64,000 nt of DNA from Planctomycetota bacterium (GTDB lineage Bacteria; Planctomycetota; Planctomycetia; Pirellulales; Pirellulaceae), in NCBI GenBank assembly GCA_014381825.1, contig JACNKX010000062.1, positions 1 through 64,000 of the forward strand, read 5' to 3'. Shown one piece after another: positions 28,416 to 37,283 of this stretch. How positions within the stretch are numbered: position 1 is the first letter of the stretch; each line of letters starts with the position of its first letter. The notes under the pieces are model-generated. The model was not told the DNA's origin and ran no database searches. It saw only the letters and a list, made by a program, of their open reading frames with translations. The translations under genes and the position numbers were made by a program.

Positions 28416-31400
28416 ATGTCTGCCCACTCTTCCCGCAAGCGTTTTCAACGCTCGTCACGTCGTTCGATTTCTGGCGCAAGCAGCCTTGCCATCTTCGTCT
28501 GCCTGGTCGTCCTGGCAGGCCGCAGCGAAGCACAACTACCTCAAACGCGCGAGTACCCACCCAACGAATACTACCTCGCGCTGAACATCTATCAGTCCGG
28601 TGATTTCAATGACGCAGGACGAGCCTTTCGCTCCGCCGCACGCTCCGGGATCCGCAGCAGCGAAGGGCGCTGGGTCGATTCGATTTGCTATCACACTATG
28701 CTGGGCGAGTGCATGTTCCAGATGGGTGAACTGGGGCAAGCTGCCGATGAGTATACGGCGGCGTTGAATCTGTTTTTGGCTCATCGGAACTGGATGCTAC
28801 GCGTTGATTTTCCGCTGACTTTGCAACCCGATCAGGCGGGATCTCGGCGTTTGCCGACGTGGGGAGTCTCGACACGTCGCACGGTCCCTGCACGCTTCCC
28901 AAATCGTTATCAGATTCTGCAAGGACGCTTCGACAATGAGCGAGTCTTGCAGCAAGGTGGAATAGTTGCGCTGCCCGAATTCTATTTGATCAATGCCCAT
29001 GAGATCATGCGTTGCACGGCGCTCGCGGTGCGACGTCGGCACGAAATCATGGGACGTGCTGCCGCCCACGACCCGCTCACGACTCAACTTGTGTCCGCGT
29101 TCGCCATTCGTCCCGCGCCGCCAAACCATTGGTCCGGTGCGTGGTTCGATTCGTTGTTGGGGCTCGCGTACGCATCCTCCGGTCGAGCGCAAGAGGCGGC
29201 GACCGCGCTGACGAAATCGCTGGTGATGGCTTCGCAATTCGATCATCCACTTACCGCAACTTCGCTCCTCGCGCTTGGCAAGATCGCATTTGCACAAGAA
29301 CAATATGGCGTCGCGAGCAAAATGTTCCATGAAGCGAGTTTGAGTGCCGCCTGGTTTTCACAATACGCTTTGATCGAAGAGTCGCTGCGTTGGGGAACCG
29401 TCACGCATTTAGTCGCTGGTCAGAAGGGAATGTATGCGCCGCTGGAGCCCGCGACCGCTTGGGCGCGACGCGAATCCGATTTCCTGGAGACGTCGTTGGT
29501 TGTTTCAGCGGCGGAAGTTGCCGCGACCGTCAACGAGACAGCGACGGCCATGACGCTGCTCGAGCAAGCTCGCCGATCAATGGCACGCGCTGACATGCGA
29601 TTGGGAACGATCGGCGCGCGCTATCAATACGTGTTGGCATTGGCCAGTTACGAGGCCGGAAATGTCAAAGCGGGCGATACCGCGTTCGCTGATCTGATGG
29701 CTTATCAACGCAAGAGTTCGTCGCGATTGTTCGAGATGGGATTGATCGATCAGCTTGTCACATCGGGAGCCGTGACCGAGCGCGTCGGAAAGCAACTCTA
29801 CGACTATGCCCTGCGCGAACCTGACTCCAAAGACTGGGCCATCGATCCTGTCGAGACGCTCTCGGTCGTGTTGACGCCACACTTAGCTCCATTGGAGCAT
29901 TGGTTCGAAGTGGCGCTCAAACGCAAAGAAGGCGAGCGCGCGATCGAGATAAGCGATCGGATACGTCGTCATCGATTCTTCACCACCTTACCGATGGGCG
30001 GTCGCCTCGTTGCATTGCGGTGGGTGTTAGAAGCGCCAAAGGAAGCGATCAGCGAGCGGGCATTGCTACAACGCCAGGACTTAGTTGCGAGATATCCGAA
30101 ATACGCGGCGTTTGCTCGCCAGGCAGCAGCGCTGCGCAAGCAGCTCGACGACCTCCCGCTGGAACCGGAAGAAGAAGACGTTCGTCAAACGCAGAAACAA
30201 CTCACGAATCAATTGGCTCAGGTCAGTACAGCCCAGGAAGTTGTGCTGCGGGAGATTGCCCTGCGTCGCGTTCCCGCCGACTTCGTCTTTCCTCCACGAT
30301 TGGATATGAAGACGTTCCAAAAGAACTTGGCTCCCGGTACGCAGGTTATGTCGTTTCTCGCCACCAGTCGCGGCATCCATGCGTTCTCGTTCGGCAAAAA
30401 TGACTACAAATTCGCGGCCATCGAAGGCGGCGTCAAATTGAGAAAGGGTATCGCCGATGTTCTGAGATCGATGGGACACTATGACAAGAACCAACCCGTT
30501 GATCTCGAACTTTTGGCCGGCGACGACTGGAAGGAATCCGCGCGTGCGATGTTCGCGGCGGTAACGAATAACGCGAAGGCAAAGGACTTTGAGGGGATGG
30601 ACGAGTTGATCATCATTCCCGATGGCGCGCTTTGGTATCTGCCTTTCGAAGCGTTGCAGATCGGTACGCCCGAAGCATCCAGTTCGCTGATCAGCAAGGT
30701 TCGCATTCGTTACGCACCAACGATTGCGTTGTCTCAACATGATCGACGCGCTAACGCAACGACGGCCGCAAAGACGGCAGCGATTGTCGGTTCACTGTTT
30801 CCTCGCGATGATGAGAAGATTGGTTTGGCAGCGTTTGCAGAATTGCAAGATTCTATTCCCGATGCCACGCGATTAAACGAGCCGCTTTCGATTCCGTCGA
30901 GAATGCTGGCTCCCTTCTGTGATCGTCTTGTCGTTCTCACCGACATTCAACGCGAATCGCCAAGCCCCTACGGTTGGGCTCCGATGCAGCTCGACCACGG
31001 CAAGCCCGGTAGCACGGTCGGAGATTGGGGAACGCTACCTTTCGGAAGCCCAGAACAAATCATCCTGCCAGGTTTCCACACGGAAGCCGAAACAGCTTTG
31101 AAACGACCAGCAGGCGGCGAGGACGTCTTTTTGTCGCTCTGCGGTCTCATGGCAAGTGGATCGCGGACGATTCTGCTCAGCCGGTGGCGGACGGGCGGCA
31201 AGACGAGCTACGACCTGACTCGTGAGTTTGCGCAAGAGCTGCCGTACACCTCGCCAACCAGATCTTGGCAACGCAGCGTCTTTCTAGCGATGCAAAGCGA
31301 CTTGGTGGCGGCACGTGAACCGCGCGTCACAGCGAGCGACTTCGACGCATCCATTCAATCGAACCATCCGTTCTTCTGGAGTAGCTATCTGCTTGTTGCC

Positions 31401-31469
31401 CCAGGACCGATCGCCACAGCGGTCGAAGCTCCCAAGAAGAATGAGGTAGCGGCCGAGAAGAAGAAGTGA
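28416..31469 (+). CDS. Exported TPR-CHAT domain protein, probably without catalytic residues
   Basis: A 1017-residue protein. After a basic N terminus there is a signal peptide (SSLAIFVCLVVLAGRSEA). Residues about 50-500 are TPR-like helices (YYLALNIYQSGDFNDAGRAF, GQAADEYTAALNLF, SGRAQEAATALTKSL). A coiled coil lies near 570-620. The CHAT (caspase HetF-associated with TPRs) domain spans about 620-1000, recognised by VMSFLATSRGIHAFSFGKND, DELIIIPDGALWYLPFEALQ and SGSRTILLSRW. Where the catalytic His is expected the sequence is LVVLTDIQ (about 837-844), and where the catalytic Cys is expected it is ILPGFHTEAE (about 883-892), so both seem replaced. CGGAG precedes the ATG. It probably acts in the envelope as a binding protein. 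Confidence 0.82.
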   Translation: MSAHSSRKRFQRSSRRSISGASSLAIFVCLVVLAGRSEAQLPQTREYPPNEYYLALNIYQSGDFNDAGRAFRSAARSGIRSSEGRWVDSICYHTMLGECMFQMGELGQAADEYTAALNLFLAHRNWMLRVDFPLTLQPDQAGSRRLPTWGVSTRRTVPARFPNRYQILQGRFDNERVLQQGGIVALPEFYLINAHEIMRCTALAVRRRHEIMGRAAAHDPLTTQLVSAFAIRPAPPNHWSGAWFDSLLGLAYASSGRAQEAATALTKSLVMASQFDHPLTATSLLALGKIAFAQEQYGVASKMFHEASLSAAWFSQYALIEESLRWGTVTHLVAGQKGMYAPLEPATAWARRESDFLETSLVVSAAEVAATVNETATAMTLLEQARRSMARADMRLGTIGARYQYVLALASYEAGNVKAGDTAFADLMAYQRKSSSRLFEMGLIDQLVTSGAVTERVGKQLYDYALREPDSKDWAIDPVETLSVVLTPHLAPLEHWFEVALKRKEGERAIEISDRIRRHRFFTTLPMGGRLVALRWVLEAPKEAISERALLQRQDLVARYPKYAAFARQAAALRKQLDDLPLEPEEEDVRQTQKQLTNQLAQVSTAQEVVLREIALRRVPADFVFPPRLDMKTFQKNLAPGTQVMSFLATSRGIHAFSFGKNDYKFAAIEGGVKLRKGIADVLRSMGHYDKNQPVDLELLAGDDWKESARAMFAAVTNNAKAKDFEGMDELIIIPDGALWYLPFEALQIGTPEASSSLISKVRIRYAPTIALSQHDRRANATTAAKTAAIVGSLFPRDDEKIGLAAFAELQDSIPDATRLNEPLSIPSRMLAPFCDRLVVLTDIQRESPSPYGWAPMQLDHGKPGSTVGDWGTLPFGSPEQIILPGFHTEAETALKRPAGGEDVFLSLCGLMASGSRTILLSRWRTGGKTSYDLTREFAQELPYTSPTRSWQRSVFLAMQSDLVAAREPRVTASDFDASIQSNHPFFWSSYLLVAPGPIATAVEAPKKNEVAAEKKK

Positions 31470-31474
31470 GCCAG

Positions 31475-32527
31475 TCACGCGTTTGTCAGCGGTGAAACAA
31501 GCCGCTTTCCCATTCGTGTCAGACGCGTTCGGAATGGAATTGAGGCCACGTGTCGATGACAAACGGCGGGCAACTCACGTGTGCATGCTAGGCTCATTAC
31601 AGCACTTTGCCTGCCGAGAAAGTCGATGCAGCGGTCTTCTCGCGAATAGCTATCTCGCAGCATTTGTGACGTAAGCACGGCCTTGGGATCGAACGCGAGT
31701 GGTGAGCTGCTAGCGCCAAGGCAGATCTGTTGGATGGCACGGTCGAAGTGAACGTTAAACGAGAATGCGATCAAGCGATTGTCTTGCCTCAATAAATTCA
31801 GATCGAGCATCCCGCGTCGCATCGCTGCGGCGAATGCGTCTCGCAAGAATCCTTCGGACAGTTCCGGTGTCGCCCCGGCTGTTGATGCTCCTCGCCAGTG
31901 AATCTCAATGCATTCATCGATCAACAACGCGAGCGATTCGTCTTCGCCGTACGTGTTTCCGAGCGGGCGATATCGTTCGAATGTCACACACTCCCCAAGC
32001 TTCGCATCGTGATCCAGTGCAGCGAGACATTCTTCAAGCCTTTCATTCAATCGAATCCTCGTAGCGGCAGTTACAGCATTCTCGTTGGGGTGGAACCCTG
32101 CAAGCTCCATGGCGTTCGCGGTACGACCGTCGTCGAGATCCTTGATTGCTGGAAGCGCGAGAACGTCCCAGTCTCGAGCTAGGCGTGACAGATATCTCAA
32201 CGAGGCCATTAAGGTAGCGGTTGGATTGGGCCCGACCGGTCCGCACGCATGGCTCGGCGTGAGTGTTGGGTAGGTGAGTGCAACGACGTTGCGCGCCGCA
32301 GTGGTCTGTTCGCGAGCGACAAGGGGCATGATCCCAAAGACGTTGCCACCACGGTGAACGACGAGGACGCGCAATCGATGCGAGCCGCCGAAGTGCTGCC
32401 AGTAAACTTTGAGCCAGTCCAGTGTATGAAAGAACGACGCGCCGGGCGTGTTGTACTGCAATGAAGTCCAGCGGAGGTGGAGCGACTCCAGGTGTTCAAC
32501 GGCGTTGATTTCGACAACTTGTAACAT
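31475..32527 (-). CDS. GNAT-fold acetyltransferase, FemAB/BioF2-like (Acetyltransf_6)
   Basis: A 350-residue protein starting at the ATG at 32527 (MLQVVEINAVEHLESLHLRW); the frame continues upstream to 32659 but reads unlike protein. Features of the PF13480-type double-GNAT fold are TPGASFFHTLDWLKVYWQHF, LRVLVVHRGGNVFGIMPLVAREQ, and in the second half RRGMLDLNLLRQDNRLIAFSFNVHF and FLGRQSAVMSLACTREL. Members transfer acyl or aminoacyl groups, often in polysaccharide or envelope assembly. Convergent with the CHAT gene with 5 bp between stops. Substrate unknown. Confidence 0.78.
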   Translation of the reverse strand: MLQVVEINAVEHLESLHLRWTSLQYNTPGASFFHTLDWLKVYWQHFGGSHRLRVLVVHRGGNVFGIMPLVAREQTTAARNVVALTYPTLTPSHACGPVGPNPTATLMASLRYLSRLARDWDVLALPAIKDLDDGRTANAMELAGFHPNENAVTAATRIRLNERLEECLAALDHDAKLGECVTFERYRPLGNTYGEDESLALLIDECIEIHWRGASTAGATPELSEGFLRDAFAAAMRRGMLDLNLLRQDNRLIAFSFNVHFDRAIQQICLGASSSPLAFDPKAVLTSQMLRDSYSREDRCIDFLGRQSAVMSLACTRELPAVCHRHVASIPFRTRLTRMGKRLVSPLTNA

Positions 32528-32863
32528 CAGAATGCCCTTGGGTCGTTGCCCACGACGAGCTACGTTGGTTCGAGGCGACGAAGTCGCCGTTTCGAGGTAT
32601 ATTCTCGAAGTGCAAGCAACGTGCCCGGCGAGATTGCGGACAGCCTGATCCGATTGCACCGATCGAACGGCGATGCGCTGTTGCCAAAATGCAACGCGTT
32701 GTTGTTCACCGTTGTTAGCCGCCCCCGTGCCTTTGGGAGTCGCGATTCGCCAAAAAGTGGCCTAACGCAACCGAAACTTTCGCGGGACGGGAGTGTTAGT
32801 ACAGTTCAGACGATGAATGACACACCTAGCACTTGCGAATTCAGATACCATCGGAGCCCAGTT
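32528..32863. other. Divergent intergenic region with a C-GAA-G hairpin
   Basis: 336 bp between the GNAT gene (minus) and the DUF1549/1553 gene (plus). It holds GGCGAC-GAA-GTCGCC at 32574-32588, a perfect 6-bp stem with a GAA triloop. The frame of the downstream gene is open across much of it, but the composition is not protein-like. GGAG at 32853-32856 is the ribosome-binding site of the next gene. Confidence 0.55.
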
Positions 32864-34525
32864 ATGTTGCGACTCCTGCTAAACGGTCGTTTGCCACGTT
32901 CGCGGTGGCAGTATTCTCTTTTTGCGATGTTGGGAATGCTGTTGCTTCAAAGCGTGGTTGTCGCGGCCGCGCCAGAACCTGCCGCAACCGCGGTTGAGAT
33001 TGATCGTAAACTCGCCGCCGAGATTGGCTCAAACGCTGGTGAAGCCGTTCCTAGAACGAGTGACGAGACCTTCTTGCGGCGTGTCTTTCTCGATCTCCTC
33101 GGCGAGACTCCAACCGCAGACGACATCCTCGCCTTCGCGTTCATGAGCGACGAATCGAAGCGCGCCGAGATTGTCGAGCAGTTACTGGATGACGAATCGT
33201 TCGGAACGAATTGGGCTAGATACTGGCGAGACGTCGTTCTGTATCGACGCACGGAAGAGCGGGCATTGATTTCCGCGAATTCAATGGCTCAGTATCTATC
33301 TGAAAAGTTAAACTCGAACGCCCCGTGGAGCGAAATTGCTACTGACTTTATCACGGCGACAGGCGACATCCGCGAAAACGGCGACACCGCGCTGATCATG
33401 GCGCAGGCCGGACGCCCGGAAGATGTAACCGCCGAGGTCTCACGAATCTTCCTCGGAATCCAGATTCAATGCGCGCAGTGCCATGACCATCCAACCGACC
33501 GCTGGCAGCGACAACAGTTTCACGAACTGGCCGCATTTTTTCCTCGGATCGCAGTTCGGCAAGATCGAAGCGGCGACGTTCCAACGTTCTTGGTAACCGT
33601 TAATGATGCACCGTTTCAGTTTCGACGGCAGACGAATAACAACAACCGCTTTCGCGGAACTCCAGAACACTTTATGCCGAACCTCGAAGACCCGACCGAC
33701 AAGGGAACACAGATGCAACCTGTGTTCTTCGTTAGCGGAGATAAGCTCGCGAAAGGAACGAGGGACGCTGACCGTCGAGACGCTCTGGCCGCTTGGATTA
33801 CCTCGCCTCGAAATCCCTGGTTTGCAAAGGCCTTCGTCAATCGTATTTGGTCAGAATTGGTCGGGGAAGGCTTTTATGAACCAGTCGACGACCTGGGTCC
33901 GGACCGCGAATGCTCTGCCCCCAGCACGATCGATTACCTTGCCTCGACGTTCGCCGAAACTGGCTACGACGTAAAGTGGTTGTACCAAACGGTGATCGCC
34001 ACTGACGCCTATCAACGCGAAAGCCGCTCGCGTCGAGACTACGAAGAGCTGCCGTTCCAAGCGAACTGCTCCCAACGACTTCGCGGCGATCAACTGTTTG
34101 ACTCGCTCGTGTCGGCGCTCGACCTGAGCGATCGGGTGACGGACGCTGGTCCCGCGCGAGGCGGGTACATGCGACGAGGAAGTCCGCGTGCGGTATTCAA
34201 CGTCGCATTTGGCTACGATCCAAGTTCGCCGCGCGAAGAAGTTGGCAGCTCAGTCCAGCAAGCACTCGCCATTATGAACGCTCCGTTTATTAACCAATCG
34301 ATTAACGCACGCCGCAGTGATGGATTAGGTGCAATTCTGCGAGACAACTCAGACAACGAAGATGTTCTGGTCGAGCTATATCTGAAAACGCTCTCTCGCG
34401 GTCCGTCCAGTTACGAGACGCAGACTTGCTTGAGCTATGTGCGTCAAGTCCGAGATCGTAACGAAGCTTTCGAAGACATCCTCTGGTCTCTAATCAACTC
34501 GACCGAATTCTTACACCGTAAATGA
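32864..34525 (+). CDS. DUF1549/DUF1553 exported protein
   Basis: A 553-residue protein with a signal peptide (WQYSLFAMLGMLLLQSVVVA). The DUF1549 part has DETFLRRVFLDLLGETPTAD, SFGTNWARYWRDVV and a CxxCH motif in QIQCAQCHDHPTDRW, a possible haem or metal site; the DUF1553 part has DRRDALAAWITSPRNPWFAK, AFVNRIWSELVGEGFYEPVD, DLGPDRECSAPSTIDYLAST and RLRGDQLFDSLVSAL. The short form lacks the N-terminal planctomycete cytochrome domain and LamG insert of the 57.7-kb copy. The ATG at 32864 has GGAG seven bases upstream. It precedes a DUF1501 gene by 77 bp, the standard pairing in this phylum; the pair's biochemical role is not established. Confidence 0.9.
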   Translation: MLRLLLNGRLPRSRWQYSLFAMLGMLLLQSVVVAAAPEPAATAVEIDRKLAAEIGSNAGEAVPRTSDETFLRRVFLDLLGETPTADDILAFAFMSDESKRAEIVEQLLDDESFGTNWARYWRDVVLYRRTEERALISANSMAQYLSEKLNSNAPWSEIATDFITATGDIRENGDTALIMAQAGRPEDVTAEVSRIFLGIQIQCAQCHDHPTDRWQRQQFHELAAFFPRIAVRQDRSGDVPTFLVTVNDAPFQFRRQTNNNNRFRGTPEHFMPNLEDPTDKGTQMQPVFFVSGDKLAKGTRDADRRDALAAWITSPRNPWFAKAFVNRIWSELVGEGFYEPVDDLGPDRECSAPSTIDYLASTFAETGYDVKWLYQTVIATDAYQRESRSRRDYEELPFQANCSQRLRGDQLFDSLVSALDLSDRVTDAGPARGGYMRRGSPRAVFNVAFGYDPSSPREEVGSSVQQALAIMNAPFINQSINARRSDGLGAILRDNSDNEDVLVELYLKTLSRGPSSYETQTCLSYVRQVRDRNEAFEDILWSLINSTEFLHRK

Positions 34526-34602
34526 GAGTTCGCTTAACGCAGTCGCATCGCGGCGGCAGAACCGCAAGCGCGCACGATAGGATGAAGTAAGGAATCCCGA
34601 AT

Positions 34603-35901
34603 ATGAACTTCAGCATGCATCATCAAGTGGACGTTGCCGTCAACCGACGACAGGTTCTGCAACGACGTGATTTCTTTCGGACGGTTTCACTCGCAGGAGC
34701 AGTGGCGGGCACGTTAAGCTGGCCCGAATTGATGGCAGTTAAGGCTGACGATCTTCGCAAACGCGGCATGTCATGCATCCTGCTTTGGATGCAAGGTGGT
34801 CCGAGTCAGTTTGAAACATTTTCGCCGAAGCCCGGTCACAAGAACGGCGGCGAGACCAAAGCGATCTCGACATCTGTATCTGGTATCGAAATCTCAGAGC
34901 ACTTACCCAAGACGGCCACCGTCATGGACGACATCTGTGTCATCCGCTCGATGAATGGTCGCGAAGGCAGCCATCCGCGAGCAAGCTATCTGATGCATAC
35001 AGGCTACTTGCCGACGGCGAGCATCAAGCATCCGACGCTTGGCTCGAATGTCGTGCATCAAATCGGCGACCCGACGTTCGATTTGCCTGGTTTCGTAAGA
35101 ATTGGCAATGGTCGCGGCTCGACTGGAGCTGGGTTGCTCGGTGTCGAGTTTGACCCGTTCGTGATGACGGATGCCACTCGGAAGCCGGATAACACAGAGC
35201 TAATGACAGACGAGCGTCGTTATCGCCGTCGTGTTGGGCTGCTGGGCAAGCTCGAACAAGAATATGCGAGATCCGGAGGCGAGCAGGAAGTCAATAACCA
35301 GCGGAAGATCTACGACAAGGCTTCCAAGCTGGTTCTGAGCCCGAAGATGAATGCCTTTGACATTCAACGCGAGCCTACCGACGTCCGCGAGGCGTATGGC
35401 GATTCGGGTTTTGGAGCCGGATGTTTGCTCGCGAGACGGTTAGTCGAGACAGGCGTTTCGTTCGTCGAAGTTTCACTTGGCAATTGGGACACGCATCAAG
35501 ACGTGTTCGAAAGAGCCCCGGAACTCTGCCAGCAGATGGACCAACCTTATGCTGCTCTGCTTCAGGATCTGCGCGAGCGGGGCATGCTCGACAAGACGCT
35601 TGTCATTTGGGCGGGCGAGTTTGGCCGCACGCCGACGATCAATGCTCGCGGTGGACGCGATCACTATCCACGGGCCTTCAACATTGCGTTGGCTGGCGGC
35701 GGCGTTCGAGGAGGGCAGGTCATTGGCTCGACGGACGCCGGTGGGGCCGGTGTCGAAGATCGCCCCGTTGGCATCTCGGATCTGCTTCGTACGGTCTGTC
35801 ACAGTCTTAAAATCGATGCCGATCACGAGCACATGAGTAGCATAGGGCGTCCGATCAAGATCGTCGATGGCGGCGAATTGGTAACCGAAGCGTTCGGTTA
35901 G
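34603..35901 (+). CDS. DUF1501 exported protein
   Basis: A 432-residue partner of the upstream DUF1549/1553 gene. The leader (RRQVLQRRDFFRTVSLAGAV) is twin-arginine-like. Family motifs: CILLWMQGGPSQFETFSPKPG, EHLPKTATVMDDICVIRSMN, SHPRASYLMHTGYLP, GCLLARRLVETGVSFVEVSL, NWDTHQDVFE, VIWAGEFGRTPTINARGGRD. The conserved Asp/His in GGPSQFETF, WDTHQ and GRDHYPR match the putative metal-binding residues of the family. AGGA lies upstream of the ATG. The catalytic activity, if any, is unknown. Confidence 0.92.
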   Translation: MNFSMHHQVDVAVNRRQVLQRRDFFRTVSLAGAVAGTLSWPELMAVKADDLRKRGMSCILLWMQGGPSQFETFSPKPGHKNGGETKAISTSVSGIEISEHLPKTATVMDDICVIRSMNGREGSHPRASYLMHTGYLPTASIKHPTLGSNVVHQIGDPTFDLPGFVRIGNGRGSTGAGLLGVEFDPFVMTDATRKPDNTELMTDERRYRRRVGLLGKLEQEYARSGGEQEVNNQRKIYDKASKLVLSPKMNAFDIQREPTDVREAYGDSGFGAGCLLARRLVETGVSFVEVSLGNWDTHQDVFERAPELCQQMDQPYAALLQDLRERGMLDKTLVIWAGEFGRTPTINARGGRDHYPRAFNIALAGGGVRGGQVIGSTDAGGAGVEDRPVGISDLLRTVCHSLKIDADHEHMSSIGRPIKIVDGGELVTEAFG

Positions 35902-36018
35902 TCATCGCGAAATCGGGTGGAGTTCTGCGGTCAGTAAATGTGTTAGACTCTTGATAGCGTGTCGCGCGATTGGATACGCTCGCTTTCAAATCACTTCGTC
36001 TAGCATGAGACGCAAGCC

Positions 36019-36570
36019 GTGACGGAAACACCCGATGCGCAGCACGAAGTCCGAGGAACGCTGAGCACACTTCGGATTATTGTCATCTCGCTGGTGATGG
36101 GTGTGTCCATCTTCCTCGGCTATGCATTGGCCACCGCGTCAGGCGACGCTGAAAAAGAGCCAATGCTCTGGACAATCATGGCGGGATTCGCTGGCATGGC
36201 GTTGTTGGCGCGGGCCGTTGTTCCTGGCTTCGTCTTTAGCACAATCCGCCGAAAGATCTCGCAAGGGAATTGGCAGCCTACGTCGAAGAATCGCGGACCG
36301 GTTCCGAAAACCGATGAAGGCCTACTAATGGCGGCGTTACAAATGAAGACCATCCTTGGTTGCGCGATACTCGAAGCACCGGGTTTTGCAAACGGCTATG
36401 CTTACATGACGGAGCGTCAGCCAGCGAGCTTCGCGATAGCGCTCGCGTTGATTCTGCTGATCGCCGCGCATTTCCCGCTTCGGTTTTGGCTGGACGGGTG
36501 GCTCCAACGACAGATAAAGTGGATCGAAGAAGATCGCCAGTTACGACCAGCTAGCGGCAACAACACTTAG
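36019..36570 (+). CDS. Small integral membrane protein of unknown function
   Basis: A 183-residue protein starting at GTG 36019 (no ATG fits before the first membrane helix). It has three or four hydrophobic segments: LRIIVISLVMGVSIFLGYAL, MLWTIMAGFAGMALLARAVV, and near the C terminus ASFAIALALILLIAAHFPL; a short basic tail follows. Orthologues with this layout occur near planctomycete housekeeping genes, but I cannot name a function. Moderate confidence that it is real, based on membrane pattern and codon regularity. Confidence 0.68.
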   Translation: MTETPDAQHEVRGTLSTLRIIVISLVMGVSIFLGYALATASGDAEKEPMLWTIMAGFAGMALLARAVVPGFVFSTIRRKISQGNWQPTSKNRGPVPKTDEGLLMAALQMKTILGCAILEAPGFANGYAYMTERQPASFAIALALILLIAAHFPLRFWLDGWLQRQIKWIEEDRQLRPASGNNT

Positions 36571-36688
36571 CCGAGTACTCTGTTAATGCGAACCATCACA
36601 GTGGCCCGTGCCGGAAAGAACGAAGCGCGCGAAATCGCGAACCTTGGCCAACGGCCTTGATGCTGCTGGTAGGGAAAGCGAACGAACC

Positions 36689-37267
36689 ATGCCCGGTGTG
36701 TCGAAACCGCGATTCTTCAAAAACGCCGCCGCGTTTCGAGAATGGCTTGAGAAGAATCATGCGACTGCTTCGGAGTTGTTCATCGGTTACTACAAGAAGC
36801 ACACGGACCGGTTCAATTACTCCTGGGCCGAGACGGTCGACGAAGCATTGTGTTTTGGCTGGATCGACGGTATCCGCCGGCGCATCGACGACGATCGCTA
36901 TATGATTCGCTTTACGCCTCGCAAGCAGCGCAGCATCTGGAGTGATGTGAACTTCCGGCGCGTCTCCGAGCTGAAGAAACTGGGTCGGATGCACGCCGCC
37001 GGCATCGCCGCGTTCAACGCGCGAGACGCCGCGAAGTCAAAGCAACAGGAAACAACACGCCGCGACCCGAAGCTTGACGCCGACTACGAAAAGACATTTC
37101 GGAAGAACAAAAAGGCGTGGGAGTTTTTTCAATCACAGCCGCCCGGGTATCGCCGCACCGCCATCTTCTGGATCATGAGCGCGAAGAAACCCAAAACGCG
37201 CGAGAAGCGACTGAACACACTCATCGAAGACTCGAAGAACGGCCGTCGTCTGCCCGCCACCATGTAA
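36689..37267 (+). CDS. YdeI/OmdA-family protein
   Basis: A 192-residue protein of the YdeI/OmpD-associated (Bacteriocin-protection OmdA) family. Family strings are FFKNAAAFREWLEKNH, ELFIGYYKKH, LCFGWIDGIRRRIDDDRY, RFTPRKQRSIWSDVN and the C-terminal FFQSQPPGYRRTAIFWIMSAKKPKTREKR. Only broad roles in stress or antimicrobial-peptide resistance have been proposed for the family. The ATG at 36689 (MPGVSKPRFFKN) gives the usual length; an upstream in-frame ATG at 36608 adds a basic leader. It is convergent with the RNA ligase gene. Confidence 0.88.
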   Translation: MPGVSKPRFFKNAAAFREWLEKNHATASELFIGYYKKHTDRFNYSWAETVDEALCFGWIDGIRRRIDDDRYMIRFTPRKQRSIWSDVNFRRVSELKKLGRMHAAGIAAFNARDAAKSKQQETTRRDPKLDADYEKTFRKNKKAWEFFQSQPPGYRRTAIFWIMSAKKPKTREKRLNTLIEDSKNGRRLPATM

Positions 37268-37283
37268 CCGTTCTTGATAGTAC

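Noticed and set aside
36596-36994. A 132-codon minus-strand frame opposite the YdeI-like gene
   Set aside because: It is a shadow of the YdeI-like gene, which has clear family motifs.
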